Part shown: positions 1 to 7,612 of the stretch, one piece after another
How positions within the stretch are numbered: position 1 is the first letter of the stretch
How the letters are laid out: each line of letters opens with the position of its first letter
DNA from: Caballeronia megalochromosomata
Lineage (GTDB): Bacteria; Pseudomonadota; Gammaproteobacteria; Burkholderiales; Burkholderiaceae
Assembly (NCBI GenBank): GCA_001580565.1
Contig: LRBF01000229.1
Span: 62,001-126,000, forward strand
Length of the DNA stretch: 64,000 nt
Direction: 5' to 3'
The notes under the pieces: model-generated
What the model saw: the letters and a program-made list of their open reading frames with translations, nothing else
Told to the model about the DNA's origin: nothing
Database searches by the model: none
Translations under genes and position numbers: made by a program

Positions 1-285
1 GGCGCGCAGCCCGAGGTCGTCGCGGGTCTTGGCCTCGTGACATGACATGCAGAGCGACTGCAGGTTGCTCGGGTGATCGGTCCCGCCTTTGAACAGGGGC
101 AGTACGTGATCGACCTCGTTGGCCTGCGTGACTAGACCGGCATCGAGGCACGCAGCACAGAGCGGATGGGCTCGAAGCTGGCGCATGCGCAGGCGTTGCC
201 ACGCACGGCCACGCGTGCGTACCTGCTGGCGCTGCTGATCGTCGGACATCGAACGATCCGGCTCTATGCCACGAGCCGTTGACAT
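1..285 (-). CDS. HNH endonuclease, partial (runs off left edge)
   Basis: The visible 95 residues contain a compact HNH nuclease core: a CAAC pair near residue 43, the EVDHVLPLFKGGTDHPSNLQ segment near 57-76 with the catalytic DH, and a second pair CMSC near 79-82, so the zinc-bound beta-beta-alpha-metal fold is evident. Small HNH proteins of this kind usually lie next to terminase genes in siphophages and assist cos cleavage and packaging. Here it follows two small ORFs at the start of the presumed late operon, 16 bases after the stop of the zinc-finger gene. The start at 285 has AGGA about 12 bases upstream. The C-terminus is outside the window, so a fusion cannot be excluded. Confidence 0.85.
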   Translation of the reverse strand, partial: MSTARGIEPDRSMSDDQQRQQVRTRGRAWQRLRMRQLRAHPLCAACLDAGLVTQANEVDHVLPLFKGGTDHPSNLQSLCMSCHEAKTRDDLGLRA

Positions 286-301
286 GGCTATGGCTGTCCT
301 A

Positions 302-628
302 CTACCGGCACCGGCCAGCAGTGGTTTCTAGAGTGCTGTCCCTCGCTGCAATCACCGAATTCTTCTGCTGGATATCCTCGACCGACATACGATCCGTTAC
401 CCAGAATCCGAAGTTGTTCTTCGCCATGCCATAGAACCGCATCTCGATGAGCGACATGCAGCGACGCGCGGCGGGACCTTCGTGGACGCCGACTGTTCCG
501 ATCCGATGCTTATCGAACGCGTACACGCTGTTGAACAGTTCGCCGCATTCACCGCACTGGTTACGGTCACCCTTTAGCGACACGCCTTGACGCATTTCAC
601 GCGCTTGCTCGATCGAAAGCATGTTCAC
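302..628 (-). CDS. FDXHR-type putative zinc-binding phage protein
   Basis: 108 residues. A CxxC pair (CGEC, residues 25-28) is followed by the FDKHR box at about 38-42 and a distal Cys near 57, the signature of the FDXHR putative zinc-binding family found in phages. The function of the family is not established; a nucleic-acid-binding role is only inferred from the zinc knuckle. It lies between a small hypothetical gene and the HNH gene, all leftward, and is probably co-transcribed with the late genes. The ATG at 628 fits; a second in-frame Met at residue 3 is possible. Confidence 0.75.
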   Translation of the reverse strand: MNMLSIEQAREMRQGVSLKGDRNQCGECGELFNSVYAFDKHRIGTVGVHEGPAARRCMSLIEMRFYGMAKNNFGFWVTDRMSVEDIQQKNSVIAARDSTLETTAGRCR

Positions 629-631
629 TCC

Positions 632-901
632 CTAGCCACCGATCGTCCGCTGAAGCGGACGGTCAGCGGGATTGACGACGCGAACAACCTTAAGGCGGAT
701 ATCGTCGCCTATCATTACGCAGCAGTTCACGTTCGACGGCAGACGATCTTTCAGCAGCTCGCGAATCTGCTGGGCGTTCACGGTACTCGCGTTCTCGGGC
801 AGCTGAACCACGAGCAAGTCTCCAGGATGGAGGCTCGTGATCTGGATGGCGCTGATGGACGGGAAGCCGAGCAGCTTGAGCAACCACAGACCGAGCACCA
901 T
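632..901 (-). CDS. small phage protein, unknown function
   Basis: 89 residues with a hydrophobic N-terminus (LGLWLLKLLGF) that could be a membrane anchor or uncleaved signal, then a soluble segment rich in Leu, Val and Asp. It is the first gene downstream of the leftward terminator at 914-951, so its expression probably depends on read-through or antitermination. It ends 3 bases before the start of the zinc-finger gene. I do not recognise a family. Two overlapping reading frames (690-935, 778-1023) look like shadows because they would run through the terminator. Confidence 0.55.
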   Translation of the reverse strand: MVLGLWLLKLLGFPSISAIQITSLHPGDLLVVQLPENASTVNAQQIRELLKDRLPSNVNCCVMIGDDIRLKVVRVVNPADRPLQRTIGG

Positions 902-913
902 ATGCGCGACTCC

Positions 914-951
914 AAAAAAAAGTCCGCTGCCCCAAAGAAGGGAAGCGGACT
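914..951 (-). terminator. rho-independent terminator, leftward
   Basis: Read on the minus strand, an 8-bp stem AGTCCGCT/AGCGGACT, extendable by CCC/GGG, is followed directly by eight T residues. It sits between a leftward promoter (990-1018) and the first late gene, the position of lambda tR'. Confidence 0.85.
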
Positions 952-983
952 GATTATCGAGGCAGGCGCACGACGCCTACTTT
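914..983 (-). ncRNA. candidate short leader RNA (6S-like late leader)
   Basis: Starting about 7 bases after the -10 box, the minus-strand transcript would be about 70 nt. It would contain a first hairpin (AGGCG, 5-nt loop, CGCCT; 964-978) and end at the strong terminator. Lambda makes a comparable short late leader RNA that Q-modified polymerase reads through. This is inferred from arrangement only; a dedicated sRNA is an alternative. Confidence 0.35.
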
Positions 984-989
984 GCCGAA

Positions 990-1018
990 AGGATAGACAC
1001 TTTGTCCCAACCGCGCAA
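990..1018 (-). promoter_or_regulatory. putative late (pR'-like) promoter
   Basis: On the minus strand, TTGCGC (1018-1013), a 17-bp spacer and TATCCT (995-990) match the sigma70 consensus at 4/6 in each box. An inverted repeat CACGGC/GCCGTG (1021-1044) lies just upstream of the -35. Direction and position fit control of the leftward late genes. Confidence 0.5.
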
Positions 1019-1188
1019 GTCACGGCGGTGGTTTAACAGCCGTGGCCCGGTCAAAGCTGTTCAGGATCGGCAGGCGGGAGCGATCTTTTGCCGGTCGACG
1101 TTTTCCGACCACCCCTCGAATAGCGCTGCTGCGAAATCCTTATGCGTCGATTGCCTTCGTGGCGGCGTCCGCAGTTCGGTCGGCTGAT

Positions 1189-2484
1189 ATGGCAAAATCT
1201 GTCGCCATCTCGAAGCAACCGCGAGGCCGCCCGAGACAACATGAGAAATCTGGCTTGCGACGGGGCTCTAATTCCGACGCAACGGCCAATATGAGACTGA
1301 AAATGCGCCTGCTACCGTCCGACCCTGATATCGAAACCATCGTCTCGCGTATAAAGAGTGGCGATATCGATCTGCAGCCCGACTTCCAACGTGGAGAGGT
1401 GTGGTCTCGCACCAAAAAGCAACGCTTGGTCGACAGCGTTCTTCGCGACTGGCATGTACCTCCAATTCATGTGATCGAGGACGTGCAAACGCGCAAGCAG
1501 GAGGTACTCGATGGCCAACAGCGCTTGGTCGCAATCCGTGACTTCATCGACGGCGAGTTCGCCTTGGACGGCGAAATTGAACCGATCGACGAAGACTTGC
1601 TCGCTCTTCACGGCTCAAAGTATCGCGATATGCCAGACGTCTGGAAGCGGCGATTCAACCAGTTCACGATCCGTCTTTTTCGCATCGTTGATTACCGTCC
1701 TGGCGAACCTGGCGAGTTGTTTTTTAGGCTCAACCAGCCCACAAGCCTTACCGGTGCAGAACAGCGAAATGCGTTTTTCGGCCCTGTCCGTGCGCAGATA
1801 AAGGGACTGGTTGAGGCATTAGACGCGTTGGGGCTCGGAAAGGAGTTTCTCGGTTTCTCCAACTCGAGAATGGCTTACGACGATGTGCTATCGCGCGTTG
1901 CCTTGTCCTTGGAACGAGGTACCTTGGACGCAAAGGTTAAGTCCTCCGACTTGATCGAGCTATATCGATCAGAGGCTTCGCTTTCGCCCGAGACCACAAG
2001 GTTAATCCACGAGGCGTTGGAACTCTTCAGCGATAGCCGAATTTATCGCGGTATGGAGATGAAGTTCAATAAGGCGACCTTCTCAACGTGGCTATTGTTT
2101 GCCGCGCGATGCTTGATGCGTGATTACGATTGGTTGACTGCTGAGTTGCTTGGGAAATTCATGGACTACTTCGAGACCGCTCGGTTACTTAGCCCCCTAG
2201 GATCTGAACCGATCGCATCGCTGGTGCCGTCCGAATGGTTGTTCAACGTATACAGTAGTCGCTCGACAGCGCGAGTCGCAGACGTCTCGTCCGTGTTGCT
2301 ACGTGACGCAACTTTATGGCTGACGTTCAACGATTTCATTACGGTACAAGATGGGTCGATCGATCCTCTAGATATCAATTGCCTTCGTTCGGCGTTCACC
2401 CACGATGCTTCAACCGGTCAGCCGCTCGAAGACGATACGGTAGCTCGACACTTGGTAGAAAATGGCTGGGGACGTCTGGCATGA
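1189..2484 (+). CDS. DUF262 (ParB/GmrS-like) protein, candidate defence component
   Basis: 431 residues from the ATG at 1189; an open frame back to 1042 gives an implausible Arg-rich extension. After a basic tail (1-40), the DUF262 N-terminal domain shows DFQRGEVW (65-72), the DGQQR motif (108-112) and an RLNQPTSLTGAEQRNAF segment near 197-213. DUF262 is the N-terminal domain of GmrSD/SspE-type nucleases, where it binds nucleotides and senses modified DNA; here the DUF1524 nuclease domain is absent and the C-terminal half is helical with no family I recognise. It overlaps the following ATPase gene by ATGA, so the two are translationally coupled. Codon use is visibly AT-richer (TTA, ATA, AGG) than in neighbouring phage genes, suggesting separate acquisition. 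Confidence 0.8.
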   Translation: MAKSVAISKQPRGRPRQHEKSGLRRGSNSDATANMRLKMRLLPSDPDIETIVSRIKSGDIDLQPDFQRGEVWSRTKKQRLVDSVLRDWHVPPIHVIEDVQTRKQEVLDGQQRLVAIRDFIDGEFALDGEIEPIDEDLLALHGSKYRDMPDVWKRRFNQFTIRLFRIVDYRPGEPGELFFRLNQPTSLTGAEQRNAFFGPVRAQIKGLVEALDALGLGKEFLGFSNSRMAYDDVLSRVALSLERGTLDAKVKSSDLIELYRSEASLSPETTRLIHEALELFSDSRIYRGMEMKFNKATFSTWLLFAARCLMRDYDWLTAELLGKFMDYFETARLLSPLGSEPIASLVPSEWLFNVYSSRSTARVADVSSVLLRDATLWLTFNDFITVQDGSIDPLDINCLRSAFTHDASTGQPLEDDTVARHLVENGWGRLA

Positions 2485-3947
2485 ATCTGCGCAGAGCTCG
2501 GTTCGACGATCATTGGCGGCGCACGTTCGCTCGGGCCTACCCGTCGCGACTAGAAATCCTGAAATTCGAGCGACTCCTTTGCTTAACAGACGGCGAACTT
2601 GCGATTCCGGCCGGCATATGTGCCATTGTTGGCGGGAATGGTGTCGGAAAATCCGCTTTGCTTGCGGCGGTTTCAGAACTGCTCGCTGATGCAGAGTTGC
2701 CTCTCGGAGTTGGTCATCATGCGCGGCTGCGAAACAGTAAGTTAGAGGGCACCGCAACAGATCAAGTCGGCCGCAAGAACATCTTGGTTCAAGAGGACGC
2801 AGAAGGTGTGCGGACACTTGGTGCAGACAAGTTCGAAGCTGAATTCTATTGGCTCGAGCCGTCGTATCTGGTCAATCTGACCCACAAGCAGGTTAACGAG
2901 GACGCCGACTTCTCTGAACTGTTAGAGCCACTGAGCCCATCAAAGCTTGATGGCGACGAACTCGAGACGCTATGGTACTTATTGGGCAAAAAGGTAGATG
3001 CTTGCTCGATATACGAAATCACCGAGTACGGCGATCTTGACCCTTTCCCGTATTTCATAGTAGAGGCCGGAGGACACCGCTACGGCAGCGAAAGCATGGG
3101 TTACGGCGAGCTGTCGCTCCTCTTCGTGCTATGGAAGCTGCGGACGATCGAGAGGAACTCGGTTTTGGTCCTAGAGGAACCTGAAGCGCACGTGTCTCCG
3201 CGCTCCCAGCGCGCTCTAATGGATATCTTAGCGAAAGCTTGTGACGAAAAGGGGCTCTCGATAATTCTCACCACACATTCGCCAGCGATCGTCGCGAACT
3301 TGCCGGAGAGAAACATCATCTTGGTCTCGAAGAGTGCTCGCGGGACCACGGCGTCCATCGGCCCGACAAAGGCACAGGTGAACGATCTACTCGGCGAAAC
3401 GACTCGCAAACGTGCTGTCGTTCTCGTGGAGGATAAAGCGGCACATCAGTTCACGATTGCGTTGCTGGGAGCGGTGCGTGTCGACGTTCTTGCACAGGTC
3501 GAAGTGCTGCAGGCGGGCGACGCCAGTAAAATCGATTCTGTCCTATCAGCGCTACCAGTATCGAAACAGGGTGCACTGAATGTGATTGGCGTTTATGACG
3601 GAGACATGCGCGCGCGCGTAGACGCACGCCACTTCAAGTGGCGTCACGTTTTCTTGCCGGGCGAGATATCGCCCGAACACGTCTTGCGTGATAGCTTGAC
3701 ATCGAAAGAAGACGGACAGGATATATTAGCAGCCGAGTTGCATCGCACGCGCGAGGCGGTCGCGGTTGCGTTAGACGCTGTGGACGGGATGGACGCACAT
3801 GATTGGTTCACTCAATTACCACTTTCACTTGGCTGTGAGCATTCTGCATTGATGGCGGCATTGACACGAGTCTGGCTTCGCGACAATGAGCAACCAGCGA
3901 ATACGTTCGTTCAGAGCATTGTGGAAGCAATGAATAGAGCCGACTGA
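2481..3947 (+). CDS. OLD-like ATPase with C-terminal TOPRIM-type domain
   Basis: 488 residues. The N-terminal ABC/SMC-type ATPase has Walker A GGNGVGKS (51-58), a signature-like SMGYGELSLL (205-214), Walker B VLVLEEPE (228-235) and the H-loop TTHSP (264-268). The C-terminal part has VLVEDKAA (E317) and VYDGDMR (D373, D375), the acidic Glu and DxD arrangement of TOPRIM nucleases of the OLD/GajA/PARIS type. Such proteins act in phage exclusion and defence by cutting nucleic acid after an ATP-gated trigger. The start overlaps the DUF262 stop (ATGA), indicating a two-gene unit. Unlike Gabija there is no UvrD helicase, and unlike GmrSD no DUF1524 partner. Codon use is AT-rich like its partner. Assignment of the TOPRIM part is by motif only. 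Confidence 0.8.
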   Translation: MNLRRARFDDHWRRTFARAYPSRLEILKFERLLCLTDGELAIPAGICAIVGGNGVGKSALLAAVSELLADAELPLGVGHHARLRNSKLEGTATDQVGRKNILVQEDAEGVRTLGADKFEAEFYWLEPSYLVNLTHKQVNEDADFSELLEPLSPSKLDGDELETLWYLLGKKVDACSIYEITEYGDLDPFPYFIVEAGGHRYGSESMGYGELSLLFVLWKLRTIERNSVLVLEEPEAHVSPRSQRALMDILAKACDEKGLSIILTTHSPAIVANLPERNIILVSKSARGTTASIGPTKAQVNDLLGETTRKRAVVLVEDKAAHQFTIALLGAVRVDVLAQVEVLQAGDASKIDSVLSALPVSKQGALNVIGVYDGDMRARVDARHFKWRHVFLPGEISPEHVLRDSLTSKEDGQDILAAELHRTREAVAVALDAVDGMDAHDWFTQLPLSLGCEHSALMAALTRVWLRDNEQPANTFVQSIVEAMNRAD

Positions 3948-4460
3948 TCCGCATGCAGCAGGCTTCGGCGCAAGACCTACTTTCGGGGCACAGTTGTTCC
4001 TATTACGATCAGAGGCCAGCGACTCGGCGGCGCGCCTTAGAAAGACGGTGGTTAGCGCAATCCGCTGCATTCGCCGGCCAGCCGGACCACCCGGCTCGCG
4101 ATAGCTTTCCGGACCAATAGGACAACCCTCAGCGCACGGGCCCGTCAACGACAAAGCTTTATTCGAGTCTGGCAAGTGCGTCGCGTTCGAGCGTGTCGAG
4201 TTGGTCATCGAGCGCGCAGCAAAACGCGCCAGCGCAGATGCACACGATGCGCAATCTCACGCAGTCGCCGACCTTCTCTGTAATGCTGGCCTCGGAGCGG
4301 GACAGTCGACCGGCGGGAAGCGCGCCACGAGTGGGAGCGAGTCAAGTCGTCGAGACACACGGCACACGACGGCCCCCGAACGGAAAAAGCGCAATCCCGA
4401 AGTAAGCGTCCGCTCGTCTGCGAGAGTAAAGCTGGAGGATGTACGCGCCGCCGCTTCGCG
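3948..4460. other. 513-bp gap, no confident gene
   Basis: An open plus-strand frame from 4105 to 4464 carries protein-like sequence (around 4150-4260) but lacks a convincing start; TTG at 4201 has no Shine-Dalgarno. It may be a decayed gene. A short AGCCGG/CCGGCT hairpin lies at 4080-4096 without a T-run. No RNA gene was recognised. Confidence 0.4.
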
Positions 4461-5060
4461 TTAGAAGTCCATCGCCATGCATTGGTCGTGACCCTTCTGC
4501 ACTACCTCGCTGTCAGAAAGACCTTGGAATTCAGGGAATTCGTATACCTGCTTGATGACAGTGTTGTCGACACGTGCATTTGCACGCGTTGCGCCAGACT
4601 TGCGAACAAGCGCATAGGCTTCTGCTTCACTATGACCTCTGCTTCGTAGAGACACTGTCGCCGCAAATATGCCCGCAATATGATCGCAGAAGGGGCTTTG
4701 CTTTTGAGCCTTAACCAGCGCTTGTTGCAGATACTGGCAATCGAATCGCCGCGAGAAAGCCACTTGCGACGCTTCGCCCTTCATGTAAGACCACGACGCG
4801 CCCCTCCCGCCGTCATCGCTTGCCGATATACCATGACTAACTGCAATACCAGCCTGGATCAGCGCGCGCTCTGTATCTCGGAGTGCACCAGTCGACATTG
4901 GCGAACACCCGCGAGTGCGCGTATCAACCTCCCACCAAGTGCCATCCCTCGGTGTCGCGATGACGTCGCCCCAGTTCCACTCATGTTTGTTGTCTTGGGC
5001 GTGCGCGTGAATGCACGCCGCAATAATGCACAGCGCGAGTGTGGCGATTGATCTTTTCAT
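4461..5060 (-). CDS. secreted hypothetical protein in the prophage
   Basis: 199 residues starting with a classical signal peptide (Lys-Arg, a hydrophobic core to about residue 18, cleavage after HAHA). The mature part is charged and has five Cys (about 52, 106, 125, 193 and others), consistent with a periplasmic or exported disulfide protein. The ATG at 5060 has GGGGA 5 bases upstream; the longer frame from 5117 lacks this support. No family was recognised. It lies leftward after the Q-like gene but with a 350-bp gap, and back-to-back (tail to tail) with the DUF262/ATPase pair, so it is probably a lysogenic-conversion or moron gene with its own promoter. Confidence 0.7.
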   Translation of the reverse strand: MKRSIATLALCIIAACIHAHAQDNKHEWNWGDVIATPRDGTWWEVDTRTRGCSPMSTGALRDTERALIQAGIAVSHGISASDDGGRGASWSYMKGEASQVAFSRRFDCQYLQQALVKAQKQSPFCDHIAGIFAATVSLRSRGHSEAEAYALVRKSGATRANARVDNTVIKQVYEFPEFQGLSDSEVVQKGHDQCMAMDF

Positions 5061-5410
5061 AAATTCCCCAAATGGTCGGAACACGAACGGCTGAAAAATT
5101 TCTGTCGTGCCCCACACGCCACTCGTTAACGGCGGCTCTTCGCTTTTCTTTAGGACGCGACGACGTGAACTCTAAGGCGCAGTTGGTCGGTAAGTTGCAA
5201 CGACCATCCAACATGCGGATTGGAAACCCTACGACCCGGTTCGGAGCAACCGCGCACTGCACGCAGCCCTCGATGAAGCCGGCCGGATGCATACGCGAGC
5301 CGCACGTCGAGCGCAGCTCCGGCAGCGGACATTGGAACGAGCATGTGTCGCCTTCAAAATGTCGTCGTCCGCTTCGGCCCAGATTCTTGCTGTTTCGCAT
5401 GCTCGAAGAA
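5061..5410. other. 350-bp gap, probable regulatory spacer
   Basis: Several frames are open on the minus strand (for example 4981-5400 and 5229-5438) but none has a good ribosome site, and the longest overlaps the signal peptide of the next gene. The gap probably carries the promoter of the secreted-protein gene; I cannot place boxes with confidence. Confidence 0.35.
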
Positions 5411-6046
5411 TCACACGGCACCTCCGAGCCGGGAGCACAATCCCTCGCCAATAAAACTGTGCTCGAGCGCAACGATAGCCTCGCGCTCAATTGCGTCGAG
5501 TGCTTTATCGAGGCGAGCCGCCTGACGCGCGAGCGCGGACTTGCTCATGCGGGTGCGCCGCGCGATTTCGCGAAGCGACAAGCCGTCACCGTAATGCGCT
5601 GGAAGATATCGACGCCAAAGCAAATCCCAGAGAGGATCGGCGAGCGGATCATAGTCGAGCGCGGCGCGGACAATGTCTGGCCTGTAGGCCGAAAAATGCG
5701 CGACCAGACCGGACACGCCGATTTGCTTTTCACTGGGAGCTTGGGAAAAGCGCGCGACGACTGCGCACGCTTGGGAAAGCGGCAGTCGGTCGAGCACGGC
5801 TTGACGTACGAGCGCGCATTGAGCGCGCGTCTCGAGCCGCGACAGGCCCGAGAAGTCGACCATGCGCGAGGGCTCGCCAATTAGGCGCTTGACCCAATCG
5901 GCGTGCATTCGACTACGCGTTGGAGACAGACACGCCACGGTCACGAGTGCGCGGCGAGTCGCACCGGCATCGATGGCAGGCAGATTCGCCAGTCGATAGC
6001 TCGTGGCAAGCGCCACATTCACGTCCCGGAAAAGCTCACCGCGCAC
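5411..6046 (-). CDS. putative phage late antitermination (Q-like) protein
   Basis: 211 residues from GTG at 6046, preceded by AGGAG at 8-12 bases. The C-terminal third contains a helix-turn-helix-like segment (LREIARRTRMSKSALARQA, about 157-175). It is the last gene of the leftward early operon, downstream of rusA and two small genes, exactly where Q-type antiterminators lie in lambdoid phages, and a promoter/terminator pair suited to Q control is found at 914-1018. Function is inferred from position and the DNA-binding segment, not from a family match I can prove; a different late transcription activator is the main alternative. Confidence 0.55.
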   Translation of the reverse strand: MRGELFRDVNVALATSYRLANLPAIDAGATRRALVTVACLSPTRSRMHADWVKRLIGEPSRMVDFSGLSRLETRAQCALVRQAVLDRLPLSQACAVVARFSQAPSEKQIGVSGLVAHFSAYRPDIVRAALDYDPLADPLWDLLWRRYLPAHYGDGLSLREIARRTRMSKSALARQAARLDKALDAIEREAIVALEHSFIGEGLCSRLGGAV

Positions 6047-6066
6047 GATCGTCGGGCTCCTTTAGT

Positions 6067-6294
6067 TCAAGCGATGTCCTTACCTTCGCCGTCCTCGGCT
6101 TCGCCTTCCTCGCGTTCGCGTTCGCGTTGATGTTCGTCCCGCTCGCGTTGGTTGTCGTCACGCTGACGCTGGTTGTCGTCGCGCTGGCGCTGGTTGTCCT
6201 CTTGCTGCTTCTGTGTGTCGGGTTGCTGCGCTGGCTGGCTGCCCGGCTGCTGCTGCGCCGGCTGCTGGCCCGGCTGTTGCGGTGCGGTCGTCAT
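6067..6294 (-). CDS. Gln/Pro-rich then acidic repeat small phage protein
   Basis: 75 residues of low complexity. Residues 4-30 are almost only Gln, Pro and Ala, followed by heptad-like DNQRQRD repeats (three copies) and an ERE/EGE acidic tail. In the DNA this appears as near-perfect 21-bp repeats at about 6140-6210. The gene starts with ATG at 6294 overlapping the upstream stop (ATGA) and ends 20 bases before the Q-like gene, so it is firmly in the operon. No function can be assigned; disordered or coiled-coil character is evident. Confidence 0.6.
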   Translation of the reverse strand: MTTAPQQPGQQPAQQQPGSQPAQQPDTQKQQEDNQRQRDDNQRQRDDNQRERDEHQREREREEGEAEDGEGKDIA

Positions 6295-6530
6295 GCGGGT
6301 TCTCCTTTCGTGGGTTGCGCGGGATTGCGCAATGCTTCGTTCTCGGGCACAGCGGCGACTAGTGCCGTACGTGCGATGCGCGCGCAGTTGCGTAACGTCT
6401 CGATCGACTCGTCATTTTCGGCAAGTTCGACGATCAGGCGCAGCGCATCGCGCAAGCGGTCGTTGTCGCTGACAAGGTGGTGGCGAATCGCGTCCAGTCT
6501 CACGGTCATCAAAGGTCCTTGTCGGTTCAT
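6291..6530 (-). CDS. small phage early protein, unknown
   Basis: 79 residues from the ATG at 6530, which overlaps the rusA stop as ATGA; an internal Met at residue 8 is an alternative. The sequence is amphipathic and helical (Leu/Ile/Ala with regularly spaced acidic residues) with no recognised motif. It is coupled to genes on both sides by 4-bp overlaps. Confidence 0.6.
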   Translation of the reverse strand: MNRQGPLMTVRLDAIRHHLVSDNDRLRDALRLIVELAENDESIETLRNCARIARTALVAAVPENEALRNPAQPTKGEPA

Positions 6531-7063
6531 GATTCAAACGGGTCTGCAATCCAGGGCTGCACGGGCATAGAGTCGAACAGCGACTGCTGCTGCTTGGCGT
6601 AGGGGATGCGCGCGATCGTCACTTCGACGCACGCTTCTGGCTTCGGTTCGCCGCGCTCGGCGAGCAGCCGCCACACGAAGCTGTCATCGAAGAACACGCG
6701 AGTGTTGAGCGCGTCGAGCAAGATCTTCAAGCTGTTGTCCAGGTCGATGCAGGACACGCCGTTTTCCCATTCGTCGCCGAACTTGCGCATGCGCAGCCGG
6801 GCATCCTGTGGCATCTTCGGATGCAACTTCACAGTCAGCGCGACGCGACCGAAAATCGGTTCGCGAATCTTGGCAAGCTTCAGCAGGAACGCGACCTCGC
6901 GCCGGTATGCCTTCGCTTCGGCCGACACCACGGTCTGGACGTGACCGTTCACCACATACGAGCGCCAATATCGGTTCGCGCTGACCGGGTACGGAAGCGT
7001 CAGCGTCAGCGGCCGATCGAATGCGATCGGCGGCGGCAGATCAGGCGCGCGATGACCGGCCAT
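6527..7063 (-). CDS. rusA: RusA-family Holliday-junction resolvase
   Basis: 178 residues. The core shows the N-terminal LTLTLPYPVSANRYWR segment and the catalytic acidic cluster in CIDLDNSLKILLDALN followed by FFDDSFV, the Asp-rich, Lys-containing motif of RusA dimeric resolvases. RusA cuts four-way junctions and serves phage recombination and packaging of replication products. It is longer than E. coli RusA (120 residues), with an extra C-terminal tail of about 40 residues. The start is taken at 7063 because TGA of the upstream gene ends just 1 base before the ATG; the open frame extends to 7123 with no better start. It fits with the YqaJ/RecT recombination pair in the opposite operon. Confidence 0.88.
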   Translation of the reverse strand: MAGHRAPDLPPPIAFDRPLTLTLPYPVSANRYWRSYVVNGHVQTVVSAEAKAYRREVAFLLKLAKIREPIFGRVALTVKLHPKMPQDARLRMRKFGDEWENGVSCIDLDNSLKILLDALNTRVFFDDSFVWRLLAERGEPKPEACVEVTIARIPYAKQQQSLFDSMPVQPWIADPFES

Positions 7064-7064
7064 T

Positions 7065-7277
7065 TCACGTTGTCCGGATCGGCTCGCCATTGCGATGTGC
7101 GCCCGTGCCGAAGGGCAACACACCGCCGACGACCTTGAAATGAACTAGGCGAAGCATCAGCACTGGAACGTCATCGGGCGTGACAACGATTTCCGCACGC
7201 GTGACGCCTGCGAGCGCGTCGCCGTTCACGAGCACTACAGGCCGCGCGCCTGCCGAAAGATCCAGCGTGACCATCAT
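7065..7277 (-). CDS. small phage early protein, unknown
   Basis: 70 residues with a beta-rich pattern (alternating Val/Leu/Ile: VTLDLSAG, VVLVNGD, AEIVVTPDDVPVLMLRLV). The ATG at 7277 overlaps the stop of the DnaB-N gene, and the end abuts rusA, so it is translated in the operon. It is not recognised. Confidence 0.55.
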   Translation of the reverse strand: MMVTLDLSAGARPVVLVNGDALAGVTRAEIVVTPDDVPVLMLRLVHFKVVGGVLPFGTGAHRNGEPIRTT

Positions 7278-7612
7278 GACCGTTCTCCGTCGCGCATGAC
7301 CGCCGCATAGTGGCCGCAGTGTGACGTATGAACTTCGAGGTCATCAAGCGCGAGCAGATAGGCCGAACTCGCGTGATACCGCGGAAAGGTCGAGTGCAGA
7401 TAGTCGAACACGGTCTCGATATCGGCGACACGACCTTGCGCCATCAGCGAACGGATCGCGGCGAAGATCATTCCGTCTTGATCGCTCGAAAAGTGATGTG
7501 GCATTAGCCACGAGCAATGGCAGATCGACTCATTGCGGCGAAGCAAACAAGCGAGCACGCGCCGTTCGCCACGCGAGCGCAGATCGGTCTCATACGACAG
7601 GAGGTCAGTCAT
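7274..7612 (-). CDS. stand-alone DnaB N-terminal-domain protein
   Basis: 112 residues from ATG 7612, overlapping the previous gene by 8 bases. The sequence follows the DnaB N-terminal domain pattern: ERRVLACLLRR, then LMPHHFSSDQDGMIFAAIRSLMAQG and IETVFDYLHST. The RecA-type helicase motor is absent. In bacteria this domain mediates DnaB oligomerisation and binding of DnaG and loaders. Beside lambda O-like and P-like proteins it could bind host DnaB, primase or the loader during replisome takeover. That role is inference; the domain call rests on hydrophobic pattern and segment order. Confidence 0.6.
   Translation of the reverse strand: MTDLLSYETDLRSRGERRVLACLLRRNESICHCSWLMPHHFSSDQDGMIFAAIRSLMAQGRVADIETVFDYLHSTFPRYHASSAYLLALDDLEVHTSHCGHYAAVMRDGERS

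Noticed and set aside
1042-1188. N-terminal extension of the DUF262 gene
   Set aside because: It would begin in the leftward promoter region, is Arg-rich and unlike family members; the ATG at 1189 is preferred although its ribosome site is weak.
4105-4464. plus-strand frame with protein-like segment
   Set aside because: No ATG or GTG start with a ribosome site in frame; kept only as a possible gene remnant.
5072-5884. 270-residue plus-strand frame over the Q-like gene
   Set aside because: The minus-strand gene has a ribosome site and operon context; the plus-strand product lacks any motif and overlaps the signal-peptide promoter region.
6130-6215. CRISPR-like repeats
   Set aside because: The 21-bp repeats are contiguous, in frame and code for a peptide repeat; there are no spacers, and no CRISPR array was found anywhere in the window.
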